Below are positions 44,972 through 54,132 of a stretch of DNA of 64,000 nucleotides, one piece after another; within the stretch, counting starts at the first letter, position 1; each line of letters starts with the position of its first letter. The position numbers and the translations under genes are program-made. This stretch comes from Gastranaerophilus sp944325835 (lineage in GTDB: Bacteria; Cyanobacteriota; Vampirovibrionia; Gastranaerophilales; Gastranaerophilaceae), in contig OZ007029.1 in assembly GCA_963931575.1 (NCBI GenBank), positions 434,001-498,000 on the forward strand. The letters are read 5' to 3'. The notes beneath the pieces are model-generated. The model did no database searches. It was not told the DNA's origin and was given only the letters and a program-made list of their open reading frames with translations.

Positions 44972-46120
44972 TTAGTTTATCGTATAAACTTTCTTGTAGT
45001 ACATAATCGAGCCTAAAATCATCAGGATAATATTTGGCATCCACGCTGCCAGAAACGGTGAAAGTACGCCGCTTTTCCCGAATGATATGGATAGTGCACG
45101 AATTAGGTAGTACGTGAAAATAATAAGGATGCTGAATAAAAATCCGCGGTTATATCTTACCCTTGGCGGTGTAATAGAGAGCGGTACTCCAATCAAAACC
45201 AGCGCAACCGTTGTCAACGGAAGGGCAATTTTATCATACAATTCAATATAAAGTGAATTTTTCATCTTTTTGTTATCGCCAAAATCCTGTTTGGCTATGT
45301 ATTTGATGAGTTCGCCAAAGTTCATTTCCCTTGCAACGTTTTTATTTAACTCTTTGGAAAGGTTCACTGCAAATTTGATATTAAATTTGTCAAAAAGTGA
45401 GGTGTTAAGAATTTTGCCGTCATTTGATACGGTATAAATTGCGCCTTTAAAGAAGTTCCAGCCTTCGGCGCTAGTGTTGCCTTCAACTGCCTGAAGAATT
45501 TGGATTGTTCCTTCTTTAGACGAGTCAAGAACCGTTACATCGTGAAGAACTTTGTGTTTACAATTCCCTACATAAAAAAGTCTTTTCAGTCCGTTATTAT
45601 CGTTTAATTCTTTGAAAACGAAATTTTCCTTGCCTTCCGGAATGTTTTTCTGGCTGAATGACCATAAAGCAAGGTCTTTTGCCTGTTTTGACATAACAGG
45701 AACAATGCTTTCATTGACGACAAAACAGCATACCGACATCGCAATTGCAAAAATAAAAATTGGTTTAGCGATTCTGTTCAGTCCTATGCCGCAGGAGCGC
45801 AAGACCGTAATTTCCGAGGATAAACTCAATTTATTGAGGGTCATAACCGTTGCCATTAAAACTCCCAGCGGTATCGTCATTACAATAATTGAAGGCAAAT
45901 TCAGAATGACTATTCTGAATGCAACGGAAAACGGAATCCCGAATTCGGCAATCTGTTTGATAAGCGTTATAAACGTGTCAGAAGCAAAAATTATTGATGT
46001 GAAAATACACACACCCATAATAAAGACTTCCAAAACTTGCGAAAGAATAAATCTGTCCAGCAATTTTATGTCTTTTAACCGGTTTGAAACGGTTTGTAAC
46101 TTTTCCAAAACTACACGCAT
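44972..46120 (-). CDS. LptF/LptG (YjgP/YjgQ) LPS-export permease
   Basis: Inner-membrane subunit of the Lpt machine that extracts LPS for transport to the outer membrane. Three N-terminal helices (EVFIMGVCIFTSIIFASDTF; IVILNLPSIIVMTIPLGVLM), the family motif LSSEITVLRSCGIGLNRIA, a periplasmic beta-jellyroll middle (about 150-290) and three C-terminal helices. Start at 46120 (MRVVLEKLQ) rather than GTG 46147 is a judgement; neither has a clear ribosome site. LptF versus LptG is not resolved; the partner is not in the window. Confidence 0.88.
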   Translation of the reverse strand: MRVVLEKLQTVSNRLKDIKLLDRFILSQVLEVFIMGVCIFTSIIFASDTFITLIKQIAEFGIPFSVAFRIVILNLPSIIVMTIPLGVLMATVMTLNKLSLSSEITVLRSCGIGLNRIAKPIFIFAIAMSVCCFVVNESIVPVMSKQAKDLALWSFSQKNIPEGKENFVFKELNDNNGLKRLFYVGNCKHKVLHDVTVLDSSKEGTIQILQAVEGNTSAEGWNFFKGAIYTVSNDGKILNTSLFDKFNIKFAVNLSKELNKNVAREMNFGELIKYIAKQDFGDNKKMKNSLYIELYDKIALPLTTVALVLIGVPLSITPPRVRYNRGFLFSILIIFTYYLIRALSISFGKSGVLSPFLAAWMPNIILMILGSIMYYKKVYTIN

Positions 46121-46220
46121 GATAACAATATGATAATAAAAAAACACTTATATTGCAAATTATTCGACCGTAAGAGTAATGCTTCTGAAACGTAAATTTT
46201 ACCCCTTTTTATCGGGACGT

Positions 46221-46237
46221 GTTACAAAAGTTTACAA
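46221..46237 (+). promoter_or_regulatory. GTTACAAAAG-TTTACAA upstream motif
   Basis: Same motif as upstream of 13948 and 49638, here 83 bases before ATG 46320. Confidence 0.35.
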
Positions 46238-46319
46238 TTTTGAAATGATAACGCAATTTCTGTTACGCAAAAAACTTTATATAAGTAAGGTAGGTTAAAA
46301 TCAATTTGGAGGTTAGGTT

Positions 46320-47162
46320 ATGTGTCCAGAATCTTATGGCCCTAGTCGTATAAGTCAGCCATATTACGCAACCGCAAGTTATTGCGCATCAACTGCACCT
46401 AATTTGCCGTTAAGTTCTTCTGTAGGATATGATCCGATGAGTATGAACGGAAGTCTTTACTATGGAAGCGACATAGATTTGACCTCTGATTATTCTGTCG
46501 GCGGCGGATACGGGCTGGCCGGCGGGGCTTATGCATATAATCCGGAAATGTTTTATCAACAAATGGATAGATGGACGGATTATATGTATGACAGAAATGT
46601 TAAATATACAGAAAAAGGACGTTCAAATGACTTGAGGCTGAATGCTCCGCTTGAAAGAGCGCAAAATGCTGCGGATGCATTAAGAGAAAAAGTCGTTATG
46701 GATGAACAATCACAAATCCCTGAATTCTTTGAAGCATATAAAAAAGCAATAAAGAACCTGTATCCGCAATATGCAGGATTAACAGATAAAGAATTAACCG
46801 CAAGAGCAATGGAACATTACAAGCAAAGAACCGGTGTCGGGCTGAAAGATGAAATCCGTTCTAACAGCAGAAATATGTTTTTACAAAAATATATTCATTA
46901 TATGACATTCGGGGCATTTGCAAAAGGCAGTGCGGAAGAAACAATTGAAGAAATTACGGGCAACCAGATGAGCCGTTCTGATAATATTCAAAGTAAAGTT
47001 GCTCTCGGTGCGGCAGTATTAACAGGTGCAACGGCAGCACGTTATATAGTACCAAATTCAGGCAAAATTCTTAAAGCCGCAGCTAAGAACCCTATAACAA
47101 CACTTGCGGTTGGACTTTCAATCGCGGCAGCATGGCTCTTCGGCGATGCAACGAATAAATAG
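46320..47162 (+). CDS. Unrecognised protein with hydrophobic C-terminus
   Basis: 280 residues with an ideal GGAGG site. The N-terminal 80 residues are rich in Tyr, Ser and Gly (YYATASYCAS; GGGYGLAGGAYAYNPEMF). The middle is helical and charged (AYKKAIKNLYPQYAGLTDKE). Two hydrophobic stretches lie near the C-terminus (VALGAAVLTGATAARYIV and PITTLAVGLSIAAAWLFG). No known family. Low-complexity aromatic N-terminus suggests a surface or self-associating role, but this is speculation. Confidence 0.65.
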   Translation: MCPESYGPSRISQPYYATASYCASTAPNLPLSSSVGYDPMSMNGSLYYGSDIDLTSDYSVGGGYGLAGGAYAYNPEMFYQQMDRWTDYMYDRNVKYTEKGRSNDLRLNAPLERAQNAADALREKVVMDEQSQIPEFFEAYKKAIKNLYPQYAGLTDKELTARAMEHYKQRTGVGLKDEIRSNSRNMFLQKYIHYMTFGAFAKGSAEETIEEITGNQMSRSDNIQSKVALGAAVLTGATAARYIVPNSGKILKAAAKNPITTLAVGLSIAAAWLFGDATNK

Positions 47163-47205
47163 AGTTGTAAAAAATAATTCCTAACAATAGTGTTTAGTGT
47201 GATGT

Positions 47206-47236
47206 GGAGGTTGTAAAAAACCTCCTTTTCTTTTTT
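47206..47236 (+). terminator. Terminator after the 46320 gene
   Basis: GGAGGTT-gtaaaa-AACCTCC followed by TTTTCTTTTTT. Confidence 0.85.
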
Positions 47237-47266
47237 GTCCGAGAAAGACTCTCGCACGGCTGAGTA

Positions 47267-49465
47267 TTATGCCCTCGACATAAACCCCTGTTTAGCTTCC
47301 TGCTTTTTGATTTCTGCCAGTGCAACTCTCTGGGTTGAATCACTAAGTGCAATTCTTTCAATTTCTTTTTTGATTAACTCTTTATGATTTTTATTTTTTG
47401 CCATTTTGTAAATAGTTTCACCGCCAAAAGCGTCGATTAATTGTCCGATAGCGATTTTGCCGTATGAACAAATCAATCCGACCAGATCTTTTTGAACGCT
47501 CAACGTGCTGCCTTTGAAAACGTCTGTAAGCTTAGCACCTGATTTAAGTTCACTTATTGCGGTGTTGATTGAATCAATCTTTTGAACTTCAGCTTTGACT
47601 GTGTTTGTGTCAGGAGTTTTTCCTAAGATTATTTCAAGGGTTTCTCTTGCACCGTTGAGAGCGGTCATGAAGAAATTTTGCGGTTGCGCGGAGCTGTTAA
47701 GAATTTCTGTTAATTCCTGCTCGGTATAATTTGTATTAGTAACATTTTCTTCTGCTTTATCTGCTGCTTTTTCTGTTTTTGCTCTTTCAGCTTTAGGCGG
47801 AACAGAGTTGAAGTCGACATTATTTTTATTAGCAATGCTTTCAAAGAATTCTTGCATATCTTTGTTATCGCCGAACATATCAATTGTATCTCTTGCCATA
47901 ATCGCTTTTTGATCCGCAGAGATATTTTCGGATGTCATTGCGTATTCATACGCTTCTTTTGCTGCAGATTCGTCTAATTTGGAATAAGTTTCCGGTAAAA
48001 CATCATATACAGCTTGCAGACCGGTGTCGGTCATTGTGTTTGTAGAAGGCGCCTGAGCTTCAACTTCATATTCCGGAATGATGTTTTTAGTATATCCGGC
48101 AGCTTGTTTATCAGAAAATTCACCATTTTCAGCGGTAGCTTGCTTTGCTACATATTTTGCATAAGCAATTTGATTTTTAGTGCCGGCTTTTGTGGAATGC
48201 AATACAGCCATGTGTGCAGTCTGACCGCATTTATGGTTTGCATTTAAGTGAATTTCAGCATCAATAGTGCCGTCTTTTTCAAGACCGGCTAAAATGCCGT
48301 GAATTAAATCTGATTCAAAATCTGTTCTGGTTGAATTTAAGATTTTCGCAATAACGGCAGTTTTTTCTTCCGGCGTTTTGCATTCACTTAAATCTTTAAT
48401 AATCTGCTCTTTTACGACTGCAATATCGTCAGTTGTAAGGTTGAGAATATCAACTTCTTTATCTTTAAATATTTGATGTAGATAACTGTCTTCAATACTG
48501 CCGGTACCGTGGTTTTTAACCTTACTCAAATCCCCGCCGAGTTTTTGGCTTTGCATTCTCAATACACGGTAGATTTTTTCTTCAAATTCGGTACGATTTT
48601 CTTTTTTACTTAAATAGTCAAAGACCATTTGAGTTCTGTTTTCACTTTTGATGAACTCCTCTAGTTCCATTCCATAGCTTTTAGCAATCTCACGGTTCAT
48701 TTCGCCGATTTGATATGTTAAACTTATGCTTCTGTCGTTTGGTTTATTGCTGTTAAGGATTTCTTTATTATCTTCAACTCTTTTTGAAGCATATTCAAAT
48801 TCAAGCTCTTCCAGTTTTACGGGGTCCTGGAAAAGTTGTGTTATTTCTTCTTGAGAGTTAATATTAAGTTTATTATTTTGATAAGCGTAAATAATTGATT
48901 GCAGCTTAAATTCATTCCGTGCGAGAGCTTTTTCTTGTGCTCTGCCGGAGAGTTCCCCAATGGTCTTTTTATATGGGGTGACAAGCCCATTGTCAGCGGC
49001 TTTTTGATTTTGAGCTTTTTGCATTTTATCAAGCAGATTAATTGCAAGCTTATCTCTCAACTCGTCTTTTTCGGCTTCACTTTTATTCTCATAGCCGTCA
49101 TACTTTTGTGCAAGATAAAGATCAAGCAAGTAATTTTTAGCTTCTTGCGGGTTTAGAGTTTTTAACTTTTCATTGACTGCCGTAATCTGTTCTTTTAATT
49201 TCTCAGCTTCCTTTTGCAATGAACCGTCATAGAATTTTGCAATGAAGTTTTGTTTTTCGACACTGCTCAATTCGTCCCAGTTAACTTTCGGATAAAGTGC
49301 TGCAACCAAGAATTTAATTTTTTCTTCTGTCTTTTTATCCGGTTGCGGGATTTCCTGATTTTTATTCAAGGTAATTTCAATATCAGAGCTTGTCCCGCCG
49401 GTTAAGGCCGGCGTAGAAGCATTCTGTTTTAGAATTCCTTCTGTTTTATTTATCTCCAAGCTCAT
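47267..49465 (-). CDS. Large helical protein, unrecognised
   Basis: 732 residues, charged and mostly helical, without signal peptide or clear membrane helix. It begins MSLEINKTEGILKQNAST; a segment reads PKVNWDELSSVEKQNFIAKF. A central stretch (HLNANHKCGQTAHMAVLHST, near 410-430) is less helical and has His and Cys that could bind metal. The C-terminal 130 residues are Ala/Lys/Glu-rich, ending KQEAKQGFMSRA. AGAGG upstream of the start. I cannot name a family. Confidence 0.65.
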   Translation of the reverse strand: MSLEINKTEGILKQNASTPALTGGTSSDIEITLNKNQEIPQPDKKTEEKIKFLVAALYPKVNWDELSSVEKQNFIAKFYDGSLQKEAEKLKEQITAVNEKLKTLNPQEAKNYLLDLYLAQKYDGYENKSEAEKDELRDKLAINLLDKMQKAQNQKAADNGLVTPYKKTIGELSGRAQEKALARNEFKLQSIIYAYQNNKLNINSQEEITQLFQDPVKLEELEFEYASKRVEDNKEILNSNKPNDRSISLTYQIGEMNREIAKSYGMELEEFIKSENRTQMVFDYLSKKENRTEFEEKIYRVLRMQSQKLGGDLSKVKNHGTGSIEDSYLHQIFKDKEVDILNLTTDDIAVVKEQIIKDLSECKTPEEKTAVIAKILNSTRTDFESDLIHGILAGLEKDGTIDAEIHLNANHKCGQTAHMAVLHSTKAGTKNQIAYAKYVAKQATAENGEFSDKQAAGYTKNIIPEYEVEAQAPSTNTMTDTGLQAVYDVLPETYSKLDESAAKEAYEYAMTSENISADQKAIMARDTIDMFGDNKDMQEFFESIANKNNVDFNSVPPKAERAKTEKAADKAEENVTNTNYTEQELTEILNSSAQPQNFFMTALNGARETLEIILGKTPDTNTVKAEVQKIDSINTAISELKSGAKLTDVFKGSTLSVQKDLVGLICSYGKIAIGQLIDAFGGETIYKMAKNKNHKELIKKEIERIALSDSTQRVALAEIKKQEAKQGFMSRA

Positions 49466-49530
49466 AGTTATACCTCTCTTATTATATATAAAGTATATAA
49501 AATTTAAATAATTGCGGGCATGAGATTTTG

Positions 49531-49550
49531 TGTTAATAAAAGTTTACAAT
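49531..49550 (+). promoter_or_regulatory. TGTTAATAAAAG-TTTACAAT upstream motif
   Basis: Degenerate copy of the motif at 13868 and 46221, 88 bases before ATG 49638. Confidence 0.3.
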
Positions 49551-49637
49551 TCGGTAAAGTTCTTAAAGTTCTTATAAAATCTTTCCGACATAAAAGATTG
49601 AGCACAAAGTTACTATGTAAAATCTAAGGAAATCAGT

Positions 49638-51395
49638 ATGGGATTAGCAGCATCACAGGCAAGACTACTTACCATAACGTCAAGAAAATCTCGGGCGCAG
49701 TTTGAATCAATGAGAATGTCTCACCAAAAACTGGCGCTTTCAAGAAGTTTGACGGAAATTTCTAATGAATACCAAAATTCCTTAGATCAAACCAAGTTGT
49801 ATTATGATTTTTACGGCGTAAATTCTACTGATACTCCGTTGACTTATAATTTATTGATGTCACCGAGTTCGTTAAATGATTATACGCCTACTATATTGAC
49901 TAATAATCAAGGTCAGGTAATATTATCCACACCTTATGCTGAAGCTGCACGTGCAGCCGGTATTCCTCAGGAAGGTCTTGGTTGTACTCCTTCTTCAATA
50001 ATGAGGGATGCATTTATTATGGGATTAGCTGCACAGGGTGTTATTACACAGGGTACAGCTGAAGCTATTTGCGGTATAACTTATAATCAGGGCGCAGGCT
50101 TAGGCAGCGATAATCTTGTTAATACTGTTCAAACAGAATGTACTTATGATGAGTTGCTAAATATGCTGGAATCTGAATGCCAGATAAATAATCTTACTTT
50201 TTCAGGTATTGCTAGACCGGACAATAAAGGCGGAGATGAAAACCCGGATAAACTTGTTATGAGTAATGGTGATAAGCAGGTTTTATATGGTGGTACTAGC
50301 TTATGGGCAAACGGTGATGTCACTCCGGGATATAGCGGCGGTGATATGACTACTGCCACTGAAAGTGTTGATGAAGTATCATTTGCTGACCTTTTGAATG
50401 GAAATTATTACCTGTCTGCTGAGTTTAGCACTTCTGATAAATGGGTAAACTGGAATGGTAATATTGATGCAATAATGAATGCGATAGCGCAAATTACAGA
50501 TGCATTTAGTGCAACATTATCAGGCATGATTGTTGGTGCTGGTGATGCCGCAGCTTATGCTGATTCACAAATGCAGGATCTGGCATATACGCCGCAGTCT
50601 GAAAATTATTCCTGCGGCAAAACATATCAATGTTATGATAGTCACGGTAATAAATGTGATACCAAAGATTTAGGCCGTAGAGAAAATTCACAGCCGGATT
50701 ACTATTATTCTTCAATGTATGCAACAGATAATTTCCTTGGTATTGCTATTTCCCGTTATGGACGTGCCGGTAACTTGAAAAAGAACCGTGCTGAAGCTGT
50801 TGCAAGTATTAATATTTCAGACTTCTTAAGAGCATGGTTTACATACTTTATGCAATATCTTTACGGTTTAGGTACGGCGAAGGCTAATAGCTTAAATATT
50901 GAATGGGGTCAAGACAAAGATAAATCTACCTTTGCAAATGCTGATAACATTGGCGACTACAAATTTGTCGTTGAAGAAACAACTGTTTCTGATAGCGATG
51001 CATTGATTGCGAACTTCTACGACACATTATTCAACCAGATTTGTATTAACGGCTGGTCTGAAAATAATCAGGTCGCAACCGACAGCAATTACTTAAAAGA
51101 AATGCTGCAAAGCGGTATGATGTATGTTACAAGTATGGCTGACGATTACTATTATTATCAGAATAATTATTCTACAAACAACTTTATCAAAGAAGTTTCA
51201 GACGATGCGGCTATTGCGGCTGCCGAATCAAAATATACAACTCAAAAAGCACGGATTAATGCTAAAGAACAGGAACTTGATTTAAAAATGAAAAATTTGG
51301 ATACAGAAATCTCCTCACTTGAAACAGAGTACGAAGCTGTTAAGAAAGTAATTGAAGATAATGTATCAAAATCCTTCACAAGATATGATTCCTAG
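49638..51395 (+). CDS. MGLAASQ-family protein, copy A (flagellin-like layout), unrecognised
   Basis: 585 residues with AAGGAAATC site. Conserved N-terminal helices (MGLAASQARLLTITSRKSRA; SMRMSHQKLALSRSLTEISN), a variable centre (about 170-415) and a conserved C-terminal coiled coil (INAKEQELDLKMKNLDTEIS, ending KSFTRYDS). It pairs with copy B at 54130-55857 on the other strand: both ends are nearly identical, the centre is not. Conserved helical ends around a variable middle are typical of flagellins and other self-assembling surface filaments; that is analogy only. No signal peptide. Confidence 0.7.
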   Translation: MGLAASQARLLTITSRKSRAQFESMRMSHQKLALSRSLTEISNEYQNSLDQTKLYYDFYGVNSTDTPLTYNLLMSPSSLNDYTPTILTNNQGQVILSTPYAEAARAAGIPQEGLGCTPSSIMRDAFIMGLAAQGVITQGTAEAICGITYNQGAGLGSDNLVNTVQTECTYDELLNMLESECQINNLTFSGIARPDNKGGDENPDKLVMSNGDKQVLYGGTSLWANGDVTPGYSGGDMTTATESVDEVSFADLLNGNYYLSAEFSTSDKWVNWNGNIDAIMNAIAQITDAFSATLSGMIVGAGDAAAYADSQMQDLAYTPQSENYSCGKTYQCYDSHGNKCDTKDLGRRENSQPDYYYSSMYATDNFLGIAISRYGRAGNLKKNRAEAVASINISDFLRAWFTYFMQYLYGLGTAKANSLNIEWGQDKDKSTFANADNIGDYKFVVEETTVSDSDALIANFYDTLFNQICINGWSENNQVATDSNYLKEMLQSGMMYVTSMADDYYYYQNNYSTNNFIKEVSDDAAIAAAESKYTTQKARINAKEQELDLKMKNLDTEISSLETEYEAVKKVIEDNVSKSFTRYDS

Positions 51396-51440
51396 GTGGA
51401 AATAAGGATTTGAAATAAGAGAGAGAGTAGAGAATAAAAA

Positions 51441-51471
51441 ATGCCGGATTTTAACTCCGGCATTTCTTTTT
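51441..51471. terminator. Bidirectional terminator between copy A and rpsT
   Basis: ATGCCGGA / TCCGGCAT stem flanked by A and T runs. Confidence 0.88.
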
Positions 51472-51488
51472 AGCAAATTTGTTAAATT

Positions 51489-51761
51489 CTATTTTTCAGC
51501 TGCGATTTTATTAATAGCTTTTGTCAATCTGGATTTTTTTCTTGCAGCAGTGTTTTTGTGTAAAATACCTTTTGAAACTGCTTTATCGCACAATTGATAA
51601 GCTTTAGAAAGAGCTGTTTTTAATTCTTCTTGTTGGCCTGCGTTAGCAAGTTCAAGAACTTTTCTTACCGCAGTCTTGATAGAAGATTTGAATGCTACGT
51701 TTCGAAGTCTGTTTTTTTCAGCTACTAATATTCTTTTTTTTGCAGATTTAATGTTTGCCAT
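51489..51761 (-). CDS. rpsT: 30S ribosomal protein S20
   Basis: 90 residues, basic and helical: MANIKSAKKRILVAEKNRLR and AVSKGILHKNTAARKKSRLT are the family's N- and C-terminal signatures. Binds 16S rRNA early in 30S assembly. AAGGAA site upstream. Lies alone between the two MGLAASQ copies, divergent from pnp. Confidence 0.97.
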   Translation of the reverse strand: MANIKSAKKRILVAEKNRLRNVAFKSSIKTAVRKVLELANAGQQEELKTALSKAYQLCDKAVSKGILHKNTAARKKSRLTKAINKIAAEK

Positions 51762-51939
51762 TTTATTTTTCCTTCTTTCAAATTTTGTACGGATAATGAC
51801 GCCGTACGTACTTGAGGATGTGAGTAATTTTATAATACATGTAAAAATAATAATTGCAAGTGGATGTTTATTTTTTGTTTGTGTTATTATAGAAATGTAA
51901 ACTAGAAGTGTATAACTAAAAACTCAGGAAAGGAAGAAT

Positions 51940-54081
51940 ATGATACCTGAAACTAAGAAATTTGAATTGGAAATCGGCGGTAAAACAGTTACCGTTGAAA
52001 CCGGGAAGTATGCACAAAGTACTAATGGTTCTGTAACAGTAAGATGCGGGGATACAATGCTTTTTGTTCACTGCGTTGTTTCTAAAGAACCAAGAGTCGG
52101 CATAGACTTTTTCCCGTTGTTAATTGATTATGAAGAAAGAATGTCTGCAATCGGCAGAATCCCTGGCGGATATAATCGTTCCGAAGGTAAAGCAAGCGAT
52201 AAAGCTATCCTTGTTTCACGTTTAATCGACAGACCTATAAGACCTTTATTCCCTAAAGGTTATAGAAATGATATACAAATTGTAGCCCAACTATTCAGCT
52301 ATGATCAGCAAAATCAGCCTGATACGCTGGCAATGCTCGGTGCATCCTGCGCGTTAATGCTTTCAGGTGCTCCGTTTGAAGGGCCTATCGGTGCAGTTCG
52401 TGTTTCAAAAGATGAAAATGGTAATATGATAGCTAACCCTACTCACCAGCAGGCTGATAAATCAGACCTCGACATTGTTGTCGCAGGTACTCACGACAGC
52501 GTTATTATGGTTGAAGCAGGCTGCAAATTCGTTACAGAAGATGATATTATGAACGCGGTTGAATTCGCTCAGGTTGAAATCAGAAAACAATGCGAAGCTC
52601 AGGAAGCATTTGTTAAAGAATGCGGCGTTGTTAAGGAAGAATTCGTTAACCCGTACGATACAACTGAATTAAAACAAATTATTCACGATACAGCTTATGA
52701 TATGATTTTTGATGCATATCATAACTTTGACAGAACATACAGACAAAATAAACTTGATGAAGCTAAAAAGCTTGTTAAAGAAAAAATTGATGCACTGCCT
52801 GATGATCACTATATTAAAAAAATTATTGAAGAAACAGGCATTGACTTTGTTGCGGAAGAATTCAAAAACGCTGAAAAGAAAGTTATGAGAACAATGATTC
52901 TTGATGAAGGCGTCCGTGCAGACGGCAGAAAACCGCATGATGTCCGCCCTATCTGGTGTGAAGTCGGAGTTATTCCGCGCGCACACGGTTCTGCGGTATT
53001 CACAAGAGGTCAAACGCAGGTTCTTTCAGTCGCAACTCTTGCCGGCCCTGGTATGAAACAGGAACTCGACGGAGTTGATCCGGAAACTGAAAAAACTTAT
53101 ATGCACAAATATATTTTCCCGGGCTTCTCTGTAGGTGAAGTTAAAGCTCTAAGAGGCCCTGGCAGACGTGAAGTCGGCCACGGAAACCTTGCAGAACGTG
53201 CAAATGTTCCGGCACTCCCTTCTCAGGAAGAATTCGGTTACACAATCCGCGTAACTTCTGACGTTTTAGAATCAAACGGTTCAACTTCTATGGCTTCAAC
53301 CTGCGGATCATCAATGGCTCTGATGAACGCCGGTGTTCCTGTAAAATGTATGATTGGCGGCGTTGCAATGGGTATGATTACCGAAGAAGGCAAAGAACCG
53401 GTTGTATTAACTGATATTCAAGGTATTGAAGACTTCCTCGGTGATATGGACTTCAAAGTTACCGGTAATGACGACGGCATTACAGCGCTTCAAATGGATA
53501 TGAAAGCTAAAGGTATTGCAAACGATACATTAAGACGCGCTCTGGCTCAGGCAAAAGAAGGCCGTCTGCATATCCTCGGTGAAATGAGAAAAGTTATTAC
53601 AGCACCTGCTGATCATCTTTCCCCGTTTGCACCAAGCATTACAACAATGACTATCCCGACAGAAGATATCGGAACAGTTATCGGACCTGGCGGTAAACAA
53701 ATCCGTGCGATTATTGATGCGTCGGGCGCCGAAATTGATATTCAGGATAGCGGCGTTGTAACAATTACCTCTAACGATCAGGAAGGGGCTGCAATCGCAA
53801 AAAGAATGATTGAAGAAATTACCTTCAAACCTCAGGAAGGTATGATTAGAAAAGGTAAAGTTGTAAGAATTATTCCAATCGGCGCGTTTGTAGAACTTGC
53901 ACCGGGTAAAGACGGAATGGTTCACATCTCTCAAGTTTGCAAAGAGAGAATTGACACCATTGAACCGCACCTGAACGTCGGTGATGAAGTAATCGTTAAG
54001 GTTATCAAAATTGACGAAAAAGGCAGAGTAAACCTTACCATTAAAGGTGTAACTGACGAAGAAAAAGCAAGCATTCAATAG
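51940..54081 (+). CDS. pnp: Polyribonucleotide nucleotidyltransferase (PNPase)
   Basis: 3'-5' phosphorolytic exoribonuclease of mRNA decay. 713 residues: RNase PH domain 1 (1-230), helical linker, RNase PH domain 2 (about 320-545, RADGRKPHDVRPI, LSVATLAGPG), KH domain (IGTVIGPGGKQIRAIIDASG) and S1 domain (GKVVRIIPIGAFVELAPGKD). Full length. AGGAAAGGAAG site before the ATG. Own terminator downstream. Confidence 0.98.
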   Translation: MIPETKKFELEIGGKTVTVETGKYAQSTNGSVTVRCGDTMLFVHCVVSKEPRVGIDFFPLLIDYEERMSAIGRIPGGYNRSEGKASDKAILVSRLIDRPIRPLFPKGYRNDIQIVAQLFSYDQQNQPDTLAMLGASCALMLSGAPFEGPIGAVRVSKDENGNMIANPTHQQADKSDLDIVVAGTHDSVIMVEAGCKFVTEDDIMNAVEFAQVEIRKQCEAQEAFVKECGVVKEEFVNPYDTTELKQIIHDTAYDMIFDAYHNFDRTYRQNKLDEAKKLVKEKIDALPDDHYIKKIIEETGIDFVAEEFKNAEKKVMRTMILDEGVRADGRKPHDVRPIWCEVGVIPRAHGSAVFTRGQTQVLSVATLAGPGMKQELDGVDPETEKTYMHKYIFPGFSVGEVKALRGPGRREVGHGNLAERANVPALPSQEEFGYTIRVTSDVLESNGSTSMASTCGSSMALMNAGVPVKCMIGGVAMGMITEEGKEPVVLTDIQGIEDFLGDMDFKVTGNDDGITALQMDMKAKGIANDTLRRALAQAKEGRLHILGEMRKVITAPADHLSPFAPSITTMTIPTEDIGTVIGPGGKQIRAIIDASGAEIDIQDSGVVTITSNDQEGAAIAKRMIEEITFKPQEGMIRKGKVVRIIPIGAFVELAPGKDGMVHISQVCKERIDTIEPHLNVGDEVIVKVIKIDEKGRVNLTIKGVTDEEKASIQ

Positions 54082-54103
54082 TTGAGCTTATAAAATATAA
54101 AAA

Positions 54104-54132
54104 ATGCCGGATTTTTAATCCGGCATTTTTTA
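54104..54132. terminator. Terminator of pnp
   Basis: ATGCCGGA / TCCGGCAT with A and T runs; overlaps the end of copy B. Sequence is almost the same as the terminator at 51441. Confidence 0.9.
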